Shown: positions 22,324-32,630 of the stretch, in pieces
Layout: every line of letters starts with the position of its first letter
Position numbering within the stretch: the first letter of the stretch is position 1
NCBI GenBank assembly: GCA_029204225.1
Contig: CM055109.1
Coordinates: 481,688 to 545,687 of the forward strand
Length of the DNA stretch: 64,000 nucleotides
Source of the DNA: Diphasiastrum complanatum
Lineage: Eukaryota; Streptophyta; Lycopodiopsida; Lycopodiales; Lycopodiaceae
Direction: 5' to 3'
The notes under the pieces: model-generated
Seen by the model: only the letters and a program-made list of their open reading frames with translations
Told to the model about the DNA's origin: nothing
Database searches by the model: none
Program-made: the position numbers and the translations under genes

Positions 22324-22488
22324 GTAGCGGATCAGCGCGCGATAATGTTGATTTCAGGATCAAACCTCAAGTCGGACGCGTCGAAGTGATACCTGAGCTA
22401 AATAATTATGTTAATTGGTAGCGGATGGGCGCGAGCGAGTAGGAACGAATTGAAGGAAGTTGTTTTCGAACGCGCTGAATCGATATCG
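22324..22488. promoter_or_regulatory. Motif cluster 2 (F-R-F-R) directly upstream of the H3-Ulp1 start codon
   Basis: Sites at 22324-22340, 22375-22392, 22418-22434 and 22468-22488, alternating F and R with 51- and 50-bp spacing. The first site ends 9 bp from the ATG at 22314, so binding there would block or control transcription start or the 5' leader. Confidence 0.8.
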
Positions 22489-22841
22489 CATGGATACAAA
22501 TAACTATAAGCAAAAAAATTTCAGCGTCGTCGATCAGTATATATAGAGAAAATCAGAAATGATTGCAAACGTGGTGATTTGCAAACGTGGTGGTTCGTAT
22601 TACGATGATGATTATTTAGAGGGTTGTCAATCAAATCAATCTAAATATCCATCAGTCATCAAAATGATTAGTCCATATCGAATTAACTAGAACTAATTTC
22701 AAATAAAGTATGGTCACATCTACAATTAATCACACTTCTACCATTAATGCTGAAACTGACAACGTTAAGCTTTAAATATAAGACTTTTTTTATATCTGAT
22801 AATTATAATTTTGAAAAATTCCAAAGGCCAGATTTTCACCT

Positions 22842-23122
22842 GATAGCTAGTCAACGCGCATATAAAGCATTTGACAATCATAGTATGTATTTTCGCGCGC
22901 TCATCTAATATTGGACGCAATATGAATGATCAGAACTTGATTCGATAGATTCTGCATAACTTTGGCCAGTATGAAGAGTCTTCTGAATCAAGCTTTGATC
23001 ATGCATATAGGGTCCAATAGTTTCAAAAATTTCAAAAATATTTTGGTCCTGGAATAGCGATTCGACGCGCGCAGTCCAAATGCAGCAAATACATCGTCTA
23101 TCAGGCGTGTTGATCTGATATC
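22842..23122. promoter_or_regulatory. Motif cluster 3 (two F-R pairs) in the divergent intergenic region
   Basis: Pairs at 22842-22860 with 22895-22913, and 23054-23071 with 23104-23122. The sites are more diverged than in clusters 2 and 4, but orientation and 50-53 bp spacing are kept. Confidence 0.65.
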
Positions 23123-23597
23123 CCATATTTAGAAAAATCATACTGGAACGCATAATGAAAGACTTATGAAAATGTTCTGAATGAACATTATCTCAAAAGA
23201 AAAATTTTCATCTTTACGGTGTTTAAATAGGGCGAGAGATTGTAATAATTCTCCTCGTTCACATTTTTCAATGATATCCATTAATCAATTGTTTATAATT
23301 TTTTTAATGATTATTCTAGGAGGCTAGTAATTGTCTATTTAATGTATTCCGATGCAGGGCTAATGATGATTCGTTGAATCTAATACTAGACTAGTTAATG
23401 TATTTCGACGTAGATACAAATTAGTCTCATTCTGATTGGTGGATAGATACAGGTTGTAAATCACTATTCATTATTTGACAAATGTATGGTTGTGATCAAC
23501 AAGAATTGGCTATAAATATGTGCACCACTTTCCATATTTCGATTCCGTAATCTTTTATTCTGAACTCTCTAGTCTTCTTGTTTTTCTTCATTCTCCC

Positions 23598-23789
23598 GAT
23601 ATCGAATCGACACGCGCCATCCCTTGTTGTGCATGCTCGTATTCGTTCAGGCGTGCTGAATCGATATCAGCCACTTCCGACCAGTGCTTTTCGAAAAATT
23701 TCATTCTCGGCCTTACCATATCGGATCAGTGTGCGCACTTTGCTTTATTCCTCTACCGATATTTATCTGACGCGTTTAACCGATATCGG
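23598..23789. promoter_or_regulatory. Motif cluster 4 (F-R-F-R) directly upstream of gene B
   Basis: Sites at 23598-23617, 23650-23668, 23717-23736 and 23769-23789, with 52-bp spacing in both pairs. The last site ends 7 bp before the ATG at 23797. This mirrors cluster 2, so in each gene the site nearest the ATG has the same orientation relative to the gene. Confidence 0.8.
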
Positions 23790-23796
23790 ATTCAAT

Positions 23797-25230
23797 ATGG
23801 CTAGTTCTTCCATGGTCTCTAGTATTTTTTCTGCTCCCTTCGATATCGATAGCTAGTTTATGAGAATCGTTATAATTTAATTTCTTATCTTGATAATTTT
23901 TCTCAGATTATTAGTACTCCTGTTATGGATATAGATAATTTTTGTTTTGTTCATTATCAGGACCTTGTACATTCCCAACCATCCTCTAAGCATAAACACA
24001 ATCGAAAGTACTCTAACCTACATGACCGTTTCAAAAGAAATATATACTGTGATATCCACAAAAGAATATGTCGCCTTCTAATCAAAGGAATGGCTTTTGT
24101 GTTCTACATATCTACTAAAATTTTCAGATGATGAGTCTGTTGAATCTTCAACTATTTCATTGATCGAAGCATCTACACCTGCTCCAGTTGATGTAAATGA
24201 TGCAGATACTGATATAGGGGTTGAAGTTGAAGTTTCTATGGCTTCAGATTATCAAAAAACTCTCCCTCGTTCTATAATCCTCTCTGATTCTCTTCCATCT
24301 GCATCTTCTATTAATCTATCAACTCTACTTGATGTTCCCTTATATTTTATAAATAATGAACATTATATTTCATTTAATGATATAGAAGATGTATTGAATC
24401 TGAGAGAGGACGAAATCCTCTCAATTTTTGCTCAAAATTTATCAGAATTTTCTGACATTGTTGATTACTCATATGATGACCTTGAAAGTGAGATAGATTA
24501 TGATAAAAATGGCAATTGGAAATCTGGCCTTGGAGGCCATGATTGAAAAAACTAAAGCCTATGAAAAGACTTTGCTTATAGAGGAGGAATTTTTGGAATT
24601 TCAAAAAAAATATCCCCCTAGGGCTAGATATATCCCCTCCGGAAATGTAGAGGCCATTGGAGAACATGACATCAGCAGAACAAATGTCATTGATTACGAT
24701 GATTATGATCTAGTAAGTAGATATTATATTGGTATTGATATTGTCCAGTTTTCTTATTTCTTATTCGAATTGATATTGTTTAGTTTTCTTATTGAGTTTG
24801 CAGTGTTATGTATCGTTCTAAATTTATTTTCTTTTCTCGTTTACAGGATGCTATTGAAATAGATGCCTTTGGTATGAGACATAGAGGCGTCCGAGGTGTA
24901 TTAGCTGAGAGAAAAGATGTTTCTCTATCTCATTATTTGAAAAACTTTCAAAATCATGAGATTTGTATATATCATTCATCTTATAATCCATATGCAACCA
25001 CTGTCATTATGGCCATCAAATCATTATTAGTTTGTTTAGGAGGCCATAACTACGCAAGAGAAACATATAAAATAATTTTTGTGAAGAGAGATTTGGTTAT
25101 TAAGATATTGGGTTATACTCCCAATGAGCAAGAGAAAAAATTTAGAATTTTTGGATCCATATGAAAGGAGATTATTCCTTCATGACAATACCATCCGTCT
25201 AAATCTTGAAGAGGATGATGATGATACTTA
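23797..25230 (+). pseudogene. Gene B of the H3-Ulp1 transposon, unrecognised acidic protein
   Basis: Starts MASSSMVSSIFSAPFDIDS just after motif cluster 4. After a frame change it gives LISYLDNFSQIISTPVMDID and HDRFKRNIYCDIHKRICRLL, then an acidic region (SDDESVESST, about 24125 on) with DIEDVLNLREDEILSIFAQ. Next come ALEAMIEKTKAYEKTLLIEE and an intron at 24713-24846 (GTAAGT...TTACAG). The last exon has AFGMRHRGVRGVLAERKDVS, ICIYHSSYNPYATTVIMAI and KRDLVIKILGYTPNEQEKK. A late frameshift hides an acidic end (NLEEDDDDT) with a stop at 25228-25230. I recognise no family. Its position opposite the H3-Ulp1 gene, sharing the motif-rich divergent promoter, suggests co-regulation. At least three frame breaks make it non-functional. 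Confidence 0.5.
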
Positions 25231-25299
25231 AATAACTTTCTGTAATAGATTTTTGATATATTACAAGGATCTCTCTTTTGTAATGAATTTGAATGCCTT

Positions 25300-27853
25300 T
25301 CAAAATATCGTAATACTTGGCGAGGTTTTAGCTTGATATCTAAATTGTGCTCTTCTGTAAAACCACTGAAAAAGTTGAACTAAATATTTATTTCTTGAAT
25401 TGTGTCCTCCATGATTTGTTGCTCTATGAAATGCTCCCCTTGCTTGCCAATGAGATTTTTCCATGCCTTGTGATGACCAGATACTTAAGCTCCCATATTC
25501 TTTTGCAAAATAAGTTGCATGATGAAGAAGGATGTGCTGCAAACAATAGTTTTGATTAGTTACATCAGTAGAAAAAAATATAAGCCTGAATGAGAAAAGT
25601 ACCACATAATGATATAGATTAGCACCATGTAATGAGTAACGTTGTCTTTTCCCCAATAATCATGTACAGATTTTACAAATGTGGTGCAATGATTTTGCAA
25701 AGTCCTCATATCTTCTAATGATAGGTTTTCTTTCCTGATAATACCTATGAGTTTGTCTAAGTTGGTCCACACTTGTCCCTTTTCCACTCGATTACTTCCT
25801 TCCAATGTTCGTGTGGCTTGAACAATTTCTCTCCAAATTTCGTATCTGACACTTGATTCTTTGCATGTGTGATTGGATAAAAATCTTCTTGCTTTAGCAC
25901 CTCCAATTGATGGCTTATTAGGAACGTTTCTTTTTTTCCCTGAGAGTCTGTCACTTTCTTCAATTGTGACATTCCCTTTATGTAGTCCTGCATTTGACAG
26001 AACTATTTTCAACCTCCTAATTGCTGCTTTAGCCACTGACTCTAGTTTATGATTCCATGCTAGTAGAATATGCAGGGAAATTAGTTTTTCAATAATACGA
26101 ACCTCAGCATGCAATGTGCATATGTGAACATATTTTAATGGAATTGGCAGAACACTTTTCATATTTGGATCTTCAGCTTCTCGTGTTGGGCCAGTGTTTG
26201 TTGATCGTCCCAAATTCATATTGTAACAATCCTTCATGCAATAAAGACATGGATGCTTTGATGTTGCCCCATGAGAGACATTATACATACATTTTAATGT
26301 TTTCAGATCCCCTGCAAGGTGCCATTGAATTTGAAAACTTCTATGGCACCTTGCAGGGGATCTGAAAACATGGATGCTTTGATGTTGCCCCATGAGAGAC
26401 ATTATACATACATTTTAATGTTTTCAGATCCCCTGGCAATGTATGAATTGTTACTATAGATATTCTAAATGAAGATTGAAATGTATATCTGGAATGTCGC
26501 CAACACCATATGTGATTTTCCGATTGAACACTAAACGTCAGATCATCTGTATCTAAAATTTTGTTCATCAAAGTGACACTCACACATTTCAACTTCTAAC
26601 ACTTGATGATTTCAGATTCATCCAATCTTATTACAATAATAATCTTTCCATTTACTTGATGTTCATCTAGTTTATAGAATCGAATAATGTATTTTAGAAC
26701 ATTTTCAATATCAAGAAAAATATTATTGCAATCGTTGTAATTGAGCTCACCATATTCTTATTTGTATAATTCAGTTATATAAAGTGGTTGGCCAACTACT
26801 TTGAACATTCCGTCATTATAAAAATTTCTAGCTAATTTTACCCGATATGGATGCGAAAGATTAATTTTCTTCACCATCACTTGGAAAAAAACTTCTTTAA
26901 CTATTCTAAAAAAAGTAGAATAAGCATTTCTGCTAATTTCAGATACATCACATGCACCTTGTATCACATTCGTATCCAAGTATGATTGAACCTGAATCAA
27001 ATAGTCTCTACAATTTCATTTTTCATTTTTTCAAACTGAGCATTTTTTATCATTTGCTTTGTTGATCCAATGCATGAACGATCTGTTAAATAGTTCTTTG
27101 CCACCAAACATGATCTGCAACAAACATATGAAACTCAAATTATGTTTAATAAATAAAAAATCCATGTTATCAAGCGCAAATCAAACTTAAATGACATATA
27201 CAAATCAAATAAACAGATTAGATGACAACATACTTGAATGCTCGGATTTTTTTTTTCTGATTGCCGCTATGTGTAGATAGGTCATCAATATTCCTCATCG
27301 GTACTCTCTTTCTTTTTCTCTTCATCATTGCCTTATTGATAACTTTTAGATCAACAGTAGATTTTAAACTCTTGGATCGCAACTTTTCCATGGATTCTAA
27401 CATTTCTTGGTTTGATCCTCGAAGAGTAGTGACAGTAGCATTCAACTCTGACATAGCATTCTTGAGTGCATTGTTTTCAGCACTAGTGTGTTGCACATAA
27501 TGAAGCAATTGTTGATTTGCAAGTTGCAATTGTTGATTAGCAAACTATAATTGTTGATTCAGACAAGATATGCTATGCATTCCAATATCTCGCAACCTTT
27601 GACAATATCCAAGTAATCCGCTATTTCCTTCACATACATATCTGAGAAGATGAGTTACGGACTTAAAATCTGGACACAAATTGGTAGCTGGATCATTAGG
27701 ATAAATTGATCCATCCACCCACAAATCTATATTCATATGATTATTCATCAATTCTCTAACTATTGTTGCAGCATTCTCTACAACTTTCGCATTTTTCTTA
27801 AGAATTGGAGTGCATTCCATCGGAAGATCAACATGCAAATGGAACATTGCCAT
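25300..27853 (-). pseudogene. Transposase-like gene of the H3-Ulp1 transposon (family not assigned)
   Basis: Exon 1 (27853-27234) begins MAMFHLHVDLPMEC and has a Gln/Asn heptad coiled coil (NQQLQLANQQLLHYV), broken once by TAG where the repeat predicts CAG. Exon 2 starts at 27114 (CLVAKNYLTDRSCIG). The core reads KIIIVIRLDESEI, LPGDLKTLKCMYNVSHGATS with KHPCLYCMKDC, then PIPLKYVHICTLHAEVRIIE. The last exon (25536-25300) reads HHATYFAKEYGSLSIWSSQG, MEKSHWQARGAF and QWFYRRAQFRYQ. The RLDES and PGDLK motifs, followed by C-x2-C, look like the first two Asp of a DDE-type nuclease with a zinc knuckle. I recall similar unnamed proteins in other eukaryotes but cannot name the family. A frameshift near 27003, several stops and a local duplication disable it. 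It is the best candidate for the element's transposase. Confidence 0.6.
26248..26435. repeat. 67-bp direct duplication joined by a perfect 26-bp inverted repeat
   Basis: 26248-26314 and 26369-26435 are the same 67 bp. Between them the end of the first copy is followed by its own complement: arms 26300-26325 and 26343-26368 (26 bp, perfect) around a 17-bp spacer. It lies in the transposase-like gene, right after the PGDLK motif, and disrupts it. The structure looks like a template-switch (snap-back) replication error. Confidence 0.9.
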
Positions 27854-28242
27854 TGTTAAAGCTACAATCATGTAAATGAATATACCTACAGTAAATCAAT
27901 ATGAATAGATCTAGCATTCCTTACTTTTGTAGTTTTATGTCGCATTGAAAAATCGTCCCGCCTCATATTTCACTATAAGCATATAGTGATTTCAAAAGTT
28001 TTGTCTCTCCTGCTTCAGTTTTTGCATTGAGCACACCAAGATATTTAGTCTTAAAGCTCTAGTCCCGAATTTGGGAACGAGCATGAAGAGAAGTTATTAC
28101 ATCTCATGCTAAACTAACTATTGTCTGAAGTTAACCATACTAGTTAAACGTCGGGCAAGGTCAAAAACTCAAAAAACGGCGACCAGAAGTTACCGGTTTG
28201 CATTCTCTCTCTACGTAACCTCTCTCTAAAGTGAAATTTCTT

Positions 28243-28259
28243 AAAGGGCCCATTTTGAG
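28243..28259 (-). repeat. Right terminal inverted repeat of the H3-Ulp1 transposon
   Basis: Complement of the left 17-mer. It is followed by CCCATATT and then Copia coding sequence. Confidence 0.75.
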
Positions 28260-28960
28260 CCCATATTTCTCCTAATGAAAGGAAAAGGCAAAGCCCATGT
28301 AGCTGACTTGTCTGACTCGTCCGACATATTGAACTTCGAGGTTTCGCAGTTGACTATTCCCATTGAAGGTCCAAGCTCATCGACTTTCGACGAACAACAT
28401 ATCAACGACAAATCCGAAGATGATGATGTTGCAATGCAGCAACTACAGTATGATGAATTTCATCAATTTCCTCTATTCCCCAGAAGATCATCAAGAACTA
28501 GCAGACCACCTATCAGGTATATCAATGAGTTTGCAGCCTACCTTATTCAGGAGCAACCAACTGTCGAAGAGGCACTTAGTCAACCCGATTCCGATCTCTG
28601 GAAAGAAGCTATGGATAAAGAGTATTCATCTCTTATCAAGAACCAGACATGGACGATTGTTGTATTACCTACTAATAGAAACGTAGTTGATTGCAAATGG
28701 ATTTTCAAAGTCAAGTACAAAGCAGACGGAAGCATTGATAGAAGAAAAGTCCGACTTGTCGCCAGAGGATTTTCTGTATACAACGTCGATTATATTGAGA
28801 CCTTCAGTCCAGTAGTCAAACTTTCTTCTATTTGACTTTCATTATCATTTACTGTTGCAGCAGATTTGGAAATACATCAAATGGATGTACATACAACATA
28901 TCTCAATGGAGTTATCGAAGAAGACATTTACAGTAAGAGCATGTAGAGCATATGTGTACT
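28260..28960 (+). pseudogene. Copia pol fragment (linker and first RT motifs)
   Basis: Encodes the linker (GKGKAHVADLSDSSDI, FPRRSSRTSRPPIRYINEF), then the RT start (DLWKEAMDKEYSSLIKNQTW, VVDCKWIFKVKYKADGS, VRLVARGFS, YIETFSPVVKLSS). After a stop near 28835 it gives DLEIHQMDVHTTYLNGVIEE. It is cut off before YVDD. It is the right-hand continuation of the Copia interrupted by the transposon at 17.84-28.26 kb. Confidence 0.85.
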
Positions 28961-28982
28961 ATCTTAAGGATCGTAAAAAAAA

Positions 28983-29095
28983 GAGAAGCTTTTTGCTAAA
29001 GAATCTAAGCATAAATTCTTTAAAAAAGAACTTCTTTACCTTGGTCATAAGATCACCACTCAAGGGATCAAAGTTGACAAAGAGAAAGTAAGGAT
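28983..29095 (+). pseudogene. Small Gypsy RT fragment
   Basis: Encodes HKFFKKELLYLGHKITTQGI then KVDKEKV, the segment after the catalytic core of Gypsy RT. It abuts the Copia fragment and nothing else of the element is seen. Confidence 0.55.
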
Positions 29096-30975
29096 GATAG
29101 TAGTTTGAACGTTTATTGAAGAATGTTTAAAAATTGTAGCTCTTCTTAATAATATTCAAAGGAGATAATAAGTCGAAAAGGTAGCCTAGCTCTCTAATAA
29201 AATGGAATAAAAATTTAGATGAGAGTTTTCAAAAGCTCAAGCGTCTATTCATCTCGGCTCTTATCTTGAGAATAATAGATAATAAGACACAGATTCAAAA
29301 TGTACATACATTGACAGATTGAATGTCATGTACTCTCTTGCGTTCTAATCAAGCTATTTCAAAGGGAGATTGTTTTGTGTCATTGCAGAATTTTTTGTTA
29401 CGTCTTATTTACATTCGAAGATAGATGATTCATGAATTGAACATAATTGTTTGATGGTGAATGTTGAATGCCTCCTGTTATTTCGGTTTTCGCACATCAA
29501 TGAATTTATTTTTGGCAATGTAATCAATTTCATAGATTCTAACGATTTCAAAGTCTAAATCAAGTAGAGCTCATAAATTTATTCTGAGCTTGAATCTAAT
29601 AGGTGTAGTTCGATGCACCAAAAAAATAGATCATTTTGTTTTCGATATTTTTTGTGAGTTTAGATAAGTCTAATAGGCACAAAAAGAGTGCAGGTTGTAT
29701 CAATCAAGGTTGATCAAGTTTGTCATGGATTTATTCAAAGCTTTACGTAATGGTCTTGAAAAGTGCGAAGGGTTATGCATACAACTTCTTCTAAATCTTA
29801 TTGTTCTCTGGTTTGAGTCAAGAGATTCCTTTGTGAATCACTTCCATAATGTATTTAGAAGGGAAAAAGAGTTTTCAAACCATTTTATTTGGCTTGTGGT
29901 CAAGTTGTTTCAAATCTACTCAAGTTTATTCAAGACGTCTCATTCTAGTTTAACATATAGAAGTTGTGATAGATGTAGTTGCCCAAACAATCTAAAAGTA
30001 AATAAGTGTAGTTGTGGTTTGTTGTTAAGTCATATTTGTACTTACTTCATAATGGTATCCATGTGTGTGGGAACCTACCGGTAAGTGACCTAATATTGGA
30101 CATCCTATAACCTCCATGAATCTTTTCTTGCTCCCAAATGTCCCCCACACATGGGGGCCTCTTGAAATGGCTTCATCAACCAATCAAAGAAGATGATTTG
30201 GGCCCTCTCCCACCTACAACTCTCTAAAGTATATTGTTTCTCTTGTATTCCTAAAATGTATTATTTTGGGTTTATCCCTATTTCTATTCTTTCTAAGGTT
30301 AAGAATTTGTTAACAACGCAAGCTAATCAAGTAGTTCCAATCAAGTCAAACAAGGAATATTTGCAAGTAAACAAAAAATCTAGCATCACGTCACAAATAG
30401 TTTGAAGCAACTTGACATTTTGTCATATATATTTATGGTCCTCTTTGGATTCTACAGAAAATAATCACATGTAAAATGCACAAAATTGAAAAGTCAAACT
30501 CACATGTCTCAAAGTGATTCATATTCTAACTCTATGATTTAACTTTGCTTTTCATGTATATCTCATTTTTTTTTCTTGAACTTAACTATTTGACCCACCT
30601 TATTCTTAGGAAAGGATCTCTCTCCATGCTAGACCCGTTAACTCTAAGCAACTAACAACCCTCACTCCATCATAGGCTCTTGGTTTTTATGATCATCATC
30701 CCTTTTCTTGAGAGGGCTCTCAGGGTTACCATTTTAGCCCACACATGTGGATGTCTACCACAGGTTCCAATCGGTTCTTGTATGATCATTGTTGTGCAAT
30801 ACATGAAAAGTATCTGAGCAATGTCAAAAAAATATCCAACAATGGAATACTAGAATCGCTCTTCAACATTGAAAGTAGTTTCATAGGCATCTTCGTGGCA
30901 AGCATTAGCATCAACAACACTTGCCAAATAGATATGTTTACAATATTGGAATTAAGAGATTCTATTGCGAGATCC
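29096..30975. other. No recognisable gene
   Basis: AT-rich. Open frames up to 130 codons (29695-30084) show no recognisable domain and no coding pattern beyond low complexity. It probably holds old non-coding transposon sequence. Confidence 0.3.
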
Positions 30976-31290
30976 CCCATTGTACACTTTCATCCAACGG
31001 GGTTGGCTCAATTGGTTAGCTTGACATCCAAAGTTTCTTTGGTCTCAAGTTCGAGCCTCCCCTTGGAAACCAAAAAGCATTTTACACTTTCAACCAACGG
31101 GGTTGGCTCAGTTGGTTAGCTTGACATCCAAAGTTTCTTTGGTCTCAGGTTCGAGCCTCCCCTTGGAAACCAAAAAGCATTTTACACTTTCAGTCAAGGG
31201 TGTTGGCTCAATTGGTCATCTTGACATCCAAAGTTTCTTTGGTCTAAAGTTTGAGCCTCCCCTTGGAAATCAAGAAGCATTTTACACTTT
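30976..31290 (+). repeat. Tandem array of three 100-bp tRNA-like (SINE) units, plus strand
   Basis: Units start at about 30999, 31099 and 31199, exactly 100 bp apart. Each has a pol III A box (TGGCTCAGTTGG or one base different), a stem CCAAAGTTTCTTTGG, and a B box (GGTTCGAGCC or close) with GGGG/CCCC closing ends, followed by a tail ending CATTTTACACTTTCA. This is a tRNA-derived SINE head. It is unusual to find it tandemly repeated. Confidence 0.75.
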
Positions 31291-31964
31291 CAAACGCCTC
31301 CTCCATTGAAGTCTTTGAATTTCACCTCTCTTGTTGATAATTGATAAATTATAATAACTCTTTCTGTTATTCGTCCATCGGAGGTGAATTATCAATAGCA
31401 AACTTAGCTTGGGATCGACTTATTTCTCATCATGACCTAAGGTGCAGGAAGGGCCTAACCATTGTCCAAGCGGTGTAGGGTGTAGGAAATATCATGAAAG
31501 TGAATCTCTTAGGACCTCTTCACACACATATCTCGTCCCCAAGATTGTCATGGAATTCAAGACAATTCTCTTCTCTGTCTAGCCCACCCATTTTATAATT
31601 CCTCTTTACATGTTGAAATCTTGTTGACTCGTGATAATAATCCATTTATGCCATTGATGAATGATGTTTTTCTTGAATCTCTTCAAGTTGAGATCATTAG
31701 TTTTGTTTGCAGCTGATCATCCGATTGATTTGTAGGTGATCATCAGGTGTCTTGCAGTTGGCAGCTAACCCATGGAAGCCAAACGGGTTGGCTGGGAAGC
31801 CCGACTTGGCACCGAGTGAGGCAACAAGTTTTAGCCATGAGAATATGCCAGCCCCACCAGGAACCAGCTCTTGACATCGAGATTGGGCCGGATGAGGGCT
31901 CATGTGAAGAGGCCCTTTATCATGTCAGTTTGTGATCTTCCTACACCGTTGGATGAATGTAGGG
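31291..31964. other. Spacer between the two SINE arrays, no gene
   Basis: Unique-looking sequence. Near 31950 CCGTTGGATGAA mirrors the CATCCAACGG that opens the left array, so the spacer is flanked by inverted copies of the repeat edge. Confidence 0.4.
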
Positions 31965-32630
31965 CCATTTCGAAATGATCGACCCTGGCGACAAAATGCT
32001 TCTTGGTTTCCAAGGGAGGCTTGAACTTGGGACCAAAGAAACTTTGGATGCCAAGTTAACCAACTTAGGCCAACCCCTTTGGCTGACTTCCCAAAATGCT
32101 TCTTGGTTTCCAAGGGGAGGTTCGAACTTGAGACCAAAGAAACTTTGGATGTCAAAATAACCAATTGAGCCAGCACCCTTGATTGACTTCCCAAAATGCT
32201 TCTTGGTTTCCAAGGGGAGGCTCGAACTTGGGACCAAAGAAACTTTGGATGCCAAGCCAACCAACTGAGCCAACCCCGTTGGGTGAATGACTTCCCAAAA
32301 TGCTTCTTGGTTTCCAAGGGGAGGCTCGAACCTGGGACCAAAGAAACTTTGGATGCCAAGCTAACCAGTTGAGCCAACCCCGTTGGGTGACTTCCCAAAC
32401 CCCGTTGGGTGACTTCCCAAAATGCTTCTTGGTTTTCAAGGGGAGGTTCGAACCTGGGACCAAAGAAACTTTGGATGCCAAGCTAACCAGTTGAGCCAAC
32501 CCCGTTGGGTGACTTCCCAAAATGCTTCTTGGTTTTCAAGGGAGGCTCGAACTTGGGACCAAAGAAACTTTGGATGCCAAGTTAACCAACTAGGCCAACC
32601 CCTTTGGGCTACTTCCCAAAATGACAGGAG
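31965..32630 (-). repeat. Tandem array of six tRNA-like (SINE) units, minus strand
   Basis: Six copies of the same tRNA-like unit in opposite orientation, with period about 100-125 bp. The complement of the A box recurs near 32070, 32165, 32270, 32375, 32495 and 32600, and the B box complement (GGCTCGAACC type) precedes each. One junction (32370-32420) repeats GTTGGGTGACTTCCC, suggesting unequal exchange. Confidence 0.75.

Larger units (their letters stand above)
17843..28259. mobile_element. 10.4-kb DNA transposon carrying an H3-Ulp1 fusion gene and three other genes
   Basis: Bounded by the inverted 17-mer CTCAAAATGGGCCCTTT at 17843-17859 and, as its complement, at 28243-28259. A second inverted match (GTTTTTGAC, then C/T, TTGC) lies inside, at 17871-17895 and 28141-28169. 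Just outside, ATATT occurs on both sides, and Copia coding sequence broken at 17842 resumes after 28260, which supports insertion. Contents: plus gene A (18.3-19.4 kb), a deleted copy of the Ulp1 gene end (19.7 kb), the minus H3-Ulp1 gene (20.3-22.3 kb), plus gene B (23.8-25.2 kb) and a minus transposase-like gene (25.3-27.9 kb). Four clusters of paired inverted motifs sit at the divergent promoters and in one intron. All genes carry stops or frameshifts, so the copy is inactive. The superfamily is not assigned. Ulp1-type proteases are known passengers in several plant DNA transposons, but I know of none with a histone fold. Confidence 0.8.

Noticed and set aside
30999-32610. Tandem repeats considered as functional tRNA genes or a CRISPR array
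   Set aside because: The anticodon arm is not normal and the units have long non-tRNA tails. There are no unique spacers, and this is a plant nuclear sequence, so CRISPR does not apply.
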